From Paraburkholderia caribensis (GTDB taxonomy: Bacteria > Pseudomonadota > Gammaproteobacteria > Burkholderiales > Burkholderiaceae), in NCBI RefSeq assembly GCF_002902945.1, contig NZ_CP026101.1, positions 2,046,001 through 2,110,000 of the forward strand: 64,000 nt of DNA, in the 5' to 3' direction. The translations under genes and the position numbers were made by a program. The notes beneath the pieces were generated by a model. That model did no database searches, was not told where the DNA came from, and saw only the letters and a program-made list of their open reading frames with translations. Shown one piece after another: positions 28,096 through 35,135 of the stretch. The first letter of the stretch is position 1, and each line of letters opens with the position of its first letter.

Positions 28096-28210
28096 GACTA
28101 GAACAACCTTTGAATGAGCGCACCTGACCAAACCAGTCGAACAGTTCAGGGCGCGCCCGATGAGAATGAGCGCCGCGCACGCATGACGCGCGCGCGGCGT
28201 TACTACGGAA

Positions 28211-30676
28211 TCAACGCTTCTTGTGCACCGGCTTCGCGGTCGACTTCGACGCCGCGCGCTTCTTCGACGCCGCCGCCTTGCGCGCCGTGCGTGCTTCCTT
28301 CACGGCCGCTGTCTGCGCGGGTGCCGCTTTCTTGCGCCGCGCGCCGTCGACGGGCGCCGTGCGATCGACGGAACGCACGCGCGGGCCGCCAGTATCGCTC
28401 GCCTTCTCCACCGGGTTGCCGCGATGCGACTGCGACTTCACCGGCGTGTCGCGCACCAGACGGAAATCGATCTTGCGCGCGTCGAGATCGACGCGGCTCA
28501 CCTGCACCCGCACACGATCCGACAGGCGATAACGGATGCCCGTGCGCTCGCCGCGCAGTTCGTTCTTGATCTCGTCGTACTGGAAGTAGTCCGAGCCGAG
28601 CTCCGTCACATGCACGAGCCCTTCGATAAAGAGCGCATCGAGTTGCACGAAGATGCCGAACGACGTCACGCCGCTCACCATGCCGCCATACTCTTCGCCG
28701 AGCTTGTCGCGCATGAAATAGCACTTGAGCCACGCTTCGACGTCGCGCGATGCTTCGTCCGCCCGGCGCTCGTTCGCCGAGCAGTGCAGGCCGAACTCTT
28801 CCCAGATCGCCGCGTTCGGACGGCCGCGATTGGTGCGATTGCCGCGCTTCTCGTCTTCCGCCTGCAATGCGCGGGCTCGCGGCGACAGCGCCGTGTTCAG
28901 CTCGACGCCGTGCGGCGCCTTTGGCTCATACTTGCGGCCTTGCAGGATCGCATAGATCGCGCGGTGCGTGAGCAGATCGGGATAGCGGCGGATCGGGCTC
29001 GTGAAGTGCGCGTACGCCTCATAGGCGAGACCGAAGTGGCCGATGTTGTCCGGGCTGTAGACGGCCTGCTGCATCGAGCGCAACAGCATGGTCTGCAGCA
29101 TCTGCGCATCGGGACGATCGCGGATGTGCGCCATCAGCGCGGCGTAGTCGCTTGCGTGCGGCGTGTCGCCGCCGCCGAGCGTCAGGCCCATGCCGCGCAG
29201 GAACGTGCGCAGGTTTTCGAGGCGCTCCGCCGTCGGCCCCGCGTGCACGCGGTAGAGGCCAGGGTGCTTGTTGCGCTTCATGAAGTCGGCCGCGCAGACG
29301 TTCGCGGCCAGCATGCATTCCTCGATCAGCTTGTGCGCGTCGTTGCGATGACGCGGCACGATCTGCTCGATCTTGCCCTGCGCATTGCAGACGATATACG
29401 TCTCCGTCGTATCGAAGTCGATCGCGCCGCGCTTCTGGCGAGCGGCGAAGAGCGACTTGTAGACGCCGTACAGGTTCTGCAGTTGCGGCAGCAAAGCGGC
29501 GCGGCGCGTCGCCTCCGGACCCTTCGTGTTGGTCAGCACGGCCGCGACTTCCGTGTACGTGAGACGCGCGGCCGAATGCATGACGCCCGGATAGAACTGG
29601 TACGCCTTGATCTCGCCGCGCGCGGTGATGACCATGTCGCACACCAGCACGCAGCGGTCGACCTGCGGGTTCAGCGAGCACAGACCGTTCGACAGCTTCT
29701 CCGGCAGCATCGGAATCACGCGGCGCGGGAAATACACCGACGTGCTGCGTTCGACGGCATCGACATCGAGGCCGCCGTCGGGCAGCACGTAATGCGACAC
29801 GTCGGCGATCGCGACGATCAGGCGGAAGCCGTCGCCGCGCCCCACTTTCACCGGCTCGCAGTAGACAGCATCGTCGAAGTCGCGCGCATCTTCGCCGTCG
29901 ATCGTAACCAACGGCACATCGCGCAGATCGACGCGATGCTTCATGTCGACGGGACGCACTTCGTCGGGCAGTTTCGCGGCGGCGTCGAGGGCAGCCTGGC
30001 TGAACTCGTGCGGCACACCGTATTTGCGCACGGCGATTTCGATTTCCATGCCGGGGTCGTCGATGTCGCCGAGCACTTCGACGACGCGCCCCAGCGGCTG
30101 CGAATGGCGGCTCGGAAAGTCCGTCAACTCGACCACCACCACCTGCCCGACCTTCGCCTTCTTCGTGTTCTGCGTGATCAGGATGTCGTGGCCGATGCGC
30201 TTCTCTTCGGGCGCGACGATCAGCGCGCCGTTCTCGTTCAGCAGGCGGCCGATCACGCGCTTGTTCGCGCGGTCGGTCACCTCGACGATATGGCCTTCGG
30301 GACGCCCGCGCCGGTCATAACCGACGATACGCGCCAGCACGCGATCGTTGTGCATGACCTTCTGCATTTCGCCCGTCGGCAGGAACAGGTCGTCCTGGCC
30401 GTCGTCGCGGATCAGAAAGCCGTAGCCGTCGCGATGGCCCTGCACGCGGCCCGCGACGAAGTTCGACGGATGAGTCAACTGATAATGGCCGCGCTGATCG
30501 AGTCTGATCTGGCCATCGCGCTCCATCGCGGCGAGGCGCTTGAAAAACCCTTCGCGCTCCTGGCGCTTGATCGACAGTGCTTCGGCGATGTCGTTCGCTG
30601 CAAGCGGCGTTTCACTCGTGCGTAGCACGCCGAGGATTTCTTCGCGGCTTGGAATCGGATACGGATATTTGCTCAA
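28211..30676 (-). CDS. rnr: Ribonuclease R
   Basis: The 821-residue 3'-5' exoribonuclease has an N-terminal winged-helix domain, cold-shock OB domains (GRVQGHRDGYGFLIRDDG), a central RNB catalytic domain (from about residue 240, VTIDGEDARDFDDAVY with the metal-binding Asp cluster; HFTSPIRRYPDLLTHRAI), an S1 domain (about 640-720) and a Lys/Ala-rich tail. RNase R degrades structured RNA and works in rRNA and tRNA quality control. It is the first gene of the rnr-rlmB unit. The basic tail is typical for helicase-independent unwinding and ribosome binding. Confidence 0.97.
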   Translation of the reverse strand: MSKYPYPIPSREEILGVLRTSETPLAANDIAEALSIKRQEREGFFKRLAAMERDGQIRLDQRGHYQLTHPSNFVAGRVQGHRDGYGFLIRDDGQDDLFLPTGEMQKVMHNDRVLARIVGYDRRGRPEGHIVEVTDRANKRVIGRLLNENGALIVAPEEKRIGHDILITQNTKKAKVGQVVVVELTDFPSRHSQPLGRVVEVLGDIDDPGMEIEIAVRKYGVPHEFSQAALDAAAKLPDEVRPVDMKHRVDLRDVPLVTIDGEDARDFDDAVYCEPVKVGRGDGFRLIVAIADVSHYVLPDGGLDVDAVERSTSVYFPRRVIPMLPEKLSNGLCSLNPQVDRCVLVCDMVITARGEIKAYQFYPGVMHSAARLTYTEVAAVLTNTKGPEATRRAALLPQLQNLYGVYKSLFAARQKRGAIDFDTTETYIVCNAQGKIEQIVPRHRNDAHKLIEECMLAANVCAADFMKRNKHPGLYRVHAGPTAERLENLRTFLRGMGLTLGGGDTPHASDYAALMAHIRDRPDAQMLQTMLLRSMQQAVYSPDNIGHFGLAYEAYAHFTSPIRRYPDLLTHRAIYAILQGRKYEPKAPHGVELNTALSPRARALQAEDEKRGNRTNRGRPNAAIWEEFGLHCSANERRADEASRDVEAWLKCYFMRDKLGEEYGGMVSGVTSFGIFVQLDALFIEGLVHVTELGSDYFQYDEIKNELRGERTGIRYRLSDRVRVQVSRVDLDARKIDFRLVRDTPVKSQSHRGNPVEKASDTGGPRVRSVDRTAPVDGARRKKAAPAQTAAVKEARTARKAAASKKRAASKSTAKPVHKKR

Positions 30677-31074
30677 GGGCTTGTCGATGATTGTTCTCGT
30701 TGCGTGGACGTCGGCGGATGGATGACGCTGCTCTAACTGAACTTGAACTGCAACTGCTGCTCTTGTGACTTTGTTGACTGCGACTGCTCTCTGACCGTCG
30801 ACAACCGTGCTGCCGCGAATGCGGCCCTGAGCGAGGCCTCCACTGAGACCCGCCGGCCCGTCACGCGGGGCCGCGCACGGGTGCCCGGCGCCAGCCTGCT
30901 ACTGCGGCGATTCTAACACCCGTCTCGCCCGCTACGCGCCGCCCGGCGGGCGACTGCGCGACGCGCGCCACGCTCCCGCGCGAGCATGGCGGCCGTCACG
31001 CGAATGTTTTCGCGAAATGCTTGACACGCTTCTTCGACCCGCTATAATCTCGGTCTCTGCTTCAAACGCACCTT
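30677..31074. promoter_or_regulatory. Intergenic region between divergent rnr and tRNA-Leu genes
   Basis: This 398-bp stretch holds the upstream region of rnr (no clear hexamers) and, at its right end, the strong tRNA promoter listed next. No gene is seen. Confidence 0.5.
31021..31048 (+). promoter_or_regulatory. Sigma-70 promoter of the first tRNA-Leu gene
   Basis: A perfect -35 TTGACA (31021-31026) and perfect -10 TATAAT (31043-31048) are separated by 16 bp and lie 26 bp before the mature tRNA 5' end. Confidence 0.85.
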
Positions 31075-31161
31075 GCCCAGGTGGCGAAATTGGTAGACGC
31101 ACTAGGTTCAGGTCCTAGCGGTGGCAACACCGTGGAGGTTCGAGTCCTCTCTTGGGCACCA
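31075..31161 (+). tRNA. tRNA-Leu(CAG)
   Basis: The 87-nt sequence includes the encoded 3' CCA. Acceptor stem GCCCAGG pairs with CTTGGGC (one G-T pair), the anticodon arm CTAGG-TTCAGGT-CCTAG gives anticodon CAG, a class II long variable arm follows, and the T arm contains GGTTCGAGTCC. It reads CUG, the main leucine codon of a high-GC genome. Confidence 0.97.
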
Positions 31162-31171
31162 GATTCAAATG

Positions 31172-31196
31172 AAAAGCCGCCTTCGGGCGGTTTTTC
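31172..31196 (+). terminator. Rho-independent terminator after the first tRNA-Leu gene
   Basis: CCGCC-TTCG-GGCGG with flanking AAAAG/TTTTTC forms a short stable hairpin followed by a T run, 10 bp after the tRNA. Confidence 0.85.
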
Positions 31197-31336
31197 ATTG
31201 TAGTGAGAGCATTGCGCTTCGCGGCGGTTTCAAGATCGCGACGAAGCACGGCAGGAAGTTGCAGTAACGGTTGATCGTCGAGTCATTTGATGCGCGAACA
31301 ACCTGACGAAAAGATGAAGCGTTTTCAAAATACCGA

Positions 31337-31364
31337 TTGACACGCAGATTCTTCTCGTTAAAAT
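31337..31364 (+). promoter_or_regulatory. Sigma-70 promoter of the second tRNA-Leu gene
   Basis: -35 TTGACA (31337-31342) and -10 TAAAAT (31359-31364) are separated by 16 bp and lie 20 bp before the mature tRNA 5' end. Confidence 0.8.
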
Positions 31365-31384
31365 AGCGGTCTAGCTTGAGACGT

Positions 31385-31471
31385 GCCCAGGTGGCGGAAT
31401 TGGTAGACGCACTAGGTTCAGGTCCTAGCGGTGGCAACACCGTGGAGGTTCGAGTCCTCTCCTGGGCACCA
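31385..31471 (+). tRNA. tRNA-Leu(CAG), second copy
   Basis: This 87-nt gene differs from the copy at 31075-31161 at only two positions (GGCGGAA in place of GGCGAAA in the D arm, and CCTGGGC in place of CTTGGGC in the acceptor stem, now fully paired). Anticodon CAG and encoded CCA are the same. It has its own promoter and terminator, so the pair arose by tandem duplication of a whole transcription unit. Confidence 0.97.
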
Positions 31472-31492
31472 CTCTCTCAAGCTGAACAGATC

Positions 31493-31526
31493 ACCCCGCT
31501 AAGCGATAAGCCTGCGGGGTTTTTTG
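31493..31526 (+). terminator. Rho-independent terminator after the second tRNA-Leu gene
   Basis: ACCCCGC (31493-31499) pairs with GCGGGGT (31514-31520) across a 14-nt loop and is followed by a T run. Confidence 0.75.
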
Positions 31527-31653
31527 TTTTTGGGGCAGCCTCACCGCGGCCGATCGGCAACGCAACGGCCCACGTCGCGTGTTCGGTGATTTCGCGTGTT
31601 CATACTTCACGAACATCGCCCAAGCCTGAACGACGACTGCTCAAGCGCTCAAG

Positions 31654-32151
31654 TCAGCGCGCGTCCGACCTGAACCGGACATATCCGCCCACGCTCCCTT
31701 CACGCCTCATCCCCAACTTCTGCGCAACGCGCTGCGAAGCGAGATTGCCTTCGGCGATACCCGCCACCACCGAATGCAGCCCAACCGTGCCAAATGCATG
31801 GGCGATCACGACGCGCGCCGCCTCGCTGGCGATGCCTCTGCCCCACGCTTCACGCACGAGGCGCCAGCCGATCTCCGCCTCCGGCCCATACGTGTCTTCC
31901 GGAATCAGCAGCACCCAGCCGACAAAACGGGCCGGCGCACTCCGTTCGGCAATCGACCAGTAGCCGAGCCCATCCGGATACGCGCGGGTGAGGCGATCCA
32001 CGACGAACCGTCGATGCGCATCCGGCTCATGCCATGGACCATCGATATGCCGCGTGACCTCGGGATCGCGATCCATCGCGATGCAATCGTCGAGATCGGC
32101 CAGCGTGCGCGGCTTTAAATACAGGCGTTGCGAGAAAAAAGCGGGCAGCAA
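31654..32151 (-). CDS. GNAT-family N-acetyltransferase (RimJ/RimL type)
   Basis: The 165-residue protein begins with LPAFFSQRLYLKPRTLADLDDC, the usual opening of RimJ/RimL-like enzymes. It contains the acetyl-CoA motif EAWGRGIASEAARVVIAHAF (Q/RxxGxG/A) and the following VVAGIAEGNLASQRVAQKLGMRREG. These enzymes acetylate amino groups of proteins or small molecules; the substrate here is unknown. It faces the second tRNA-Leu gene and is divergent from the MFS transporter gene. Confidence 0.85.
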   Translation of the reverse strand: MLPAFFSQRLYLKPRTLADLDDCIAMDRDPEVTRHIDGPWHEPDAHRRFVVDRLTRAYPDGLGYWSIAERSAPARFVGWVLLIPEDTYGPEAEIGWRLVREAWGRGIASEAARVVIAHAFGTVGLHSVVAGIAEGNLASQRVAQKLGMRREGSVGGYVRFRSDAR

Positions 32152-32457
32152 TTGTTATTCCCGTTTATTACGAATAGCAAACCGTATTCAATCATAATTA
32201 ATACATATATTACATTATGCAGACATCATCCCCGATTCCGAAATCGATTATCCAGGGATAAGCACTGACAAAGCCAGGCTGTTTCATGCAGCCGCTTAAC
32301 GGTCGGCGTACACTCGTCGCAGCCTTTAGTTACGGGCATGCCGTGCCATTCCAGGTCTTTCGCCAATTGAATGGCACGAATTGGAGACCGCAACCACGTT
32401 GCATGAATCAGAGTAAGCGCCAAAACGCCAACTCCGATCGACAGGAGAACAATTGAA
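32152..32457. promoter_or_regulatory. Divergent intergenic region with an A/T-rich patch
   Basis: This 306-bp region separates the GNAT gene from the MFS gene. Bases from about 32150 to 32222 are strikingly A/T-rich for this genome (for example CATAATTAATACATATATTA), and GAATA/TATTC arms lie at its left end. It probably contains promoters for one or both genes and may be a nucleoid-protein target. Confidence 0.5.
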
Positions 32458-33681
32458 ATGAGCTGGACTCGGGAACAGAGAAACGTCACGATCGCGGCAT
32501 ATTTAGGCTGGACTCTCGACGCATTCGATTTCTTTCTGATGGTTTTCGTCCTGAAAGATATCGCCAGTGAATTCGGCACCGACATCAAATCGGTTTCGTT
32601 CGCCATCATGTTGACCCTGATGATGCGGCCCGTCGGCGCGCTCATCTTCGGCTACCTCGCCGACAAGTTCGGCCGCCGCCCCACGCTGATGGTCAATATC
32701 GCGTGCTTTTCGCTGCTCGAACTGTTGTCCGGCCTCTCGCCGAATCTCACCACGCTACTCGTGCTGCGCGCCCTGTTCGGCATCGCGATGGGCGGCGAAT
32801 GGGGCGTCGGCGGCGCGCTGACGATGGAAACCGTGCCGCCCAAGGCACGCGGCTTCGTCTCCGGCCTGCTGCAGGCGGGCTATCCGAGCGGCTATCTGCT
32901 CGCGGGCCTCGTGTTCGGGCAGCTGTACCAGTACATCGGCTGGCGCGGCATGTTCTTCGTCGGCGTGTTGCCCGCCCTGCTCGTGCTGTACATCCGCGCG
33001 CACGTGCCCGAATCGCCCGCGTTCAAGACGCTCGAGAAGAAGGCGCGCCCCGGACTCGTGGCCACACTCAAGCAGAACTGGAAACTGTCCGTCTACGCCA
33101 TCATCCTGATGACGGCGTTCAACTTCTTCTCGCACGGCTCGCAGGATCTGTATCCGACCTTCCTGCGCGTGCAGCACCACCACGACGCCCATACCGTGCA
33201 ATGGATCACGATCGTGCTGAACATCGGCGCGATCTGCGGCGGCCTGTTCTTCGGCGCGCTGTCGGAGCGGATCGGCCGCAAACGCGCCATCTGCATCGCC
33301 GCGCTGATCGCGCTGCCCGTGCTGCCGCTGTGGGCGTTCTCGTCGACGCCCGTGCTGCTCGCAGCGGGCGCATTCCTGATGCAGATTTCGGTGCAAGGCG
33401 CATGGGGCGTGATTCCCGTGCATCTGAACGAAATCTCGCCCGATGAAATTCGCGCGACCTTTCCTGGCCTCGTGTACCAGCTGGGCAACCTCATCGCGTC
33501 GGTGAACGGACCGCTCCAGGCGGGCATCGCCGAAGCGCACGGCAACGACTACGCGAGCGTGATGGCGACGGTGATCGGCATCGTCGCTGTCGTGATCGCC
33601 GTCTTCATCCTGTTCAGCCGCGAACGGCGCGGCGTAGATATGACACAATCCGCCCAACAGGTCGCGGCGACGGTACACTGA
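32458..33681 (+). CDS. MFS carboxylate transporter (SHS/NanT-lactate permease type)
   Basis: The 407-residue protein has 12 predicted membrane segments. The opening (VTIAAYLGWTLDAFDFFLMVFVL) and the loop GYLADKFGRRPTLM fit the sialate:H+ symporter (SHS) family, which imports sialic acid, lactate, pyruvate or other monocarboxylates. ACAGGAGA lies about 10 nt before the ATG. It is a single gene between an A/T-rich upstream region and a strong terminator. No catabolic neighbours hint at the substrate. Confidence 0.85.
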   Translation: MSWTREQRNVTIAAYLGWTLDAFDFFLMVFVLKDIASEFGTDIKSVSFAIMLTLMMRPVGALIFGYLADKFGRRPTLMVNIACFSLLELLSGLSPNLTTLLVLRALFGIAMGGEWGVGGALTMETVPPKARGFVSGLLQAGYPSGYLLAGLVFGQLYQYIGWRGMFFVGVLPALLVLYIRAHVPESPAFKTLEKKARPGLVATLKQNWKLSVYAIILMTAFNFFSHGSQDLYPTFLRVQHHHDAHTVQWITIVLNIGAICGGLFFGALSERIGRKRAICIAALIALPVLPLWAFSSTPVLLAAGAFLMQISVQGAWGVIPVHLNEISPDEIRATFPGLVYQLGNLIASVNGPLQAGIAEAHGNDYASVMATVIGIVAVVIAVFILFSRERRGVDMTQSAQQVAATVH

Positions 33682-33744
33682 GCGCACGCACCGCACATCC
33701 AACATCAGGGCGCCACGGCGCCCGGGCCAATGCAGCAGATACGA

Positions 33745-33778
33745 GGCCGCTCCGATTCGTTTCGGAGCGGCCTTTTTT
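33745..33778 (+). terminator. Rho-independent terminator of the MFS gene
   Basis: A perfect 11-bp stem (GGCCGCTCCGA and its complement) around a 6-nt loop is followed by TTTTTT. Confidence 0.9.
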
Positions 33779-33844
33779 GTCCGCGTCGTCTGCGAGGGCA
33801 CGCGCGGTCGGACACTTTTAGAGGGGTTTATCGACACTCGCCTC

Positions 33845-33908
33845 TTGCCCGATCACCGACTGCATTCTTATCCTGAAAAAGAACGCACGTTTCAAATTCC
33901 AATTTGAA
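33845..33908 (+). promoter_or_regulatory. Candidate promoter and operator of the TetR gene
   Basis: A possible -35 TTGCCC (33845-33850) and -10 TATCCT (33869-33874), spaced 18 bp, are followed by an 8-bp inverted repeat TTCAAATT-CC-AATTTGAA at 33891-33908. A second small repeat, ATCGA/TCGAT, lies at 33908-33922. The larger palindrome sits near the expected transcription start, where a TetR dimer would block its own promoter. Confidence 0.5.
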
Positions 33909-33975
33909 TCGATTGTTTCGATGGGCGGGAGTCAGGCGCTGAAGCGCAAACTCCGCCCACACAGGGAGACACAAC

Positions 33976-34905
33976 ATGACAACACGGACGACGAGCCGCC
34001 ACGCCGGCGACACGAAGGCGCGCATCCTCGATGCGGCAGAGACGCTCTTCATCGAATGCGGTTATGAAGCGATGTCGCTGCGGCAGATCACGTCGAAGGC
34101 GGAGGTCAATCTGGCCGCCGTGAATTACCACTTCGGCAGCAAGGAAGCGCTGATGCACGCCATGCTGGCGCGCCGCCTCGATCTGCTGAACCAGGAGCGC
34201 GTCAAGCTGCTCGACCGTTTCGACGCGATGCTCGGCACGCGCCTGACCTGCGAGCACGTGCTGGGCGCGATGTTCATTCCAGCGCTGCGCGTCTCGCGCG
34301 ACACGCGGATCGGCGGCAAGGCGTTCCTGCGGCTGCTGGGCCGCGCGTACACCGATCCGTCGCCGTTCATCCGCGACTTCCTCAACGCGCACTACGCGAG
34401 CGTCTCCGTGCGCTTTTTCGATGCGTTCCAGCGCGCGCTGCCGCATCTGCCGCGCGAGGAACTCGGCTGGCGGCTGCACTTCGCGATCGGCGCACTCTCC
34501 GGCGTGCTGGCGGGCGCCGATACCGACAGCCTGATCAGCGAGTTCTCGCAAGGCAAGTCGATGAACGACCTGCAACTGATCGCGCGGCTCGCGTCGCTGA
34601 TCGTGTCCGCGCTGAAGGCGCCGCTGCCCGATGCGAGCCAGCTCGCCGTGTTCGCCTCCGTGCTCGGCGATGCGGGCAGCGCCGACATCGCGTGCGATGC
34701 GGTTCGGCAGGCGGCGCAAGATGGAGCGCAGGCGGCCTCGGAGCCGCAGACGCCATCTGCGCCGCAAGCATCGCAGCCGCACCCATCGACCGATGCGGTC
34801 CACCGCTCCGGCCTGGGGTCCTTCGCGCAACCGGCGCAACCGGCGCAAGCCGACCGTCCTGCCGACACCCGCGATTACGGCGCGCACTACGCGACGCACG
34901 GCTGA
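33976..34905 (+). CDS. TetR-family regulator next to beta-oxidation genes
   Basis: The 309-residue protein has an N-terminal TetR helix-turn-helix (ILDAAETLFIECGYEAMSLRQITSKAEVNLAAVNYHFGSKEALM, split across residues 15-58) and a C-terminal domain of the type seen in fatty-acid regulators. The family usually has about 200-220 residues. Here the last 75 or so are low-complexity (Gln/Ala/Pro-rich, with QPAQPAQ) and have no known function. It lies 230 bp upstream of fadE on the same strand, so control of the island by acyl-CoA is a reasonable inference. The inverted repeat at 33891-33908 is a candidate operator. Confidence 0.85.
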   Translation: MTTRTTSRHAGDTKARILDAAETLFIECGYEAMSLRQITSKAEVNLAAVNYHFGSKEALMHAMLARRLDLLNQERVKLLDRFDAMLGTRLTCEHVLGAMFIPALRVSRDTRIGGKAFLRLLGRAYTDPSPFIRDFLNAHYASVSVRFFDAFQRALPHLPREELGWRLHFAIGALSGVLAGADTDSLISEFSQGKSMNDLQLIARLASLIVSALKAPLPDASQLAVFASVLGDAGSADIACDAVRQAAQDGAQAASEPQTPSAPQASQPHPSTDAVHRSGLGSFAQPAQPAQADRPADTRDYGAHYATHG

Positions 34906-35135
34906 CACCCGCTGCAGCACGCGCGCAGGCACCGTTCCAGGTGTCTGCGCTTCGCATCGAACGAGGCAACGCCTGGCCTGAACCGCATTAGACGCGCCGC
35001 TCGGTGCGGCGGGCACACAGGCTGCGAAGGATAAGAGCGGGCGTCCGCCCCGCACCAGACAACCCGAAGACATCGCGAGCCGGCCATGTACCGCAAGCCG
35101 CGCTCGCCCTGAAAAAACGAAAAGGAGGGATCGCC

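Noticed and set aside
28223..30625. Long plus-strand open frame of about 800 codons opposite rnr
   Set aside because: It is antisense to a clear RNase R gene, rich in Arg, His and Ala, and has no motif. Such frames are common opposite GC-rich genes.
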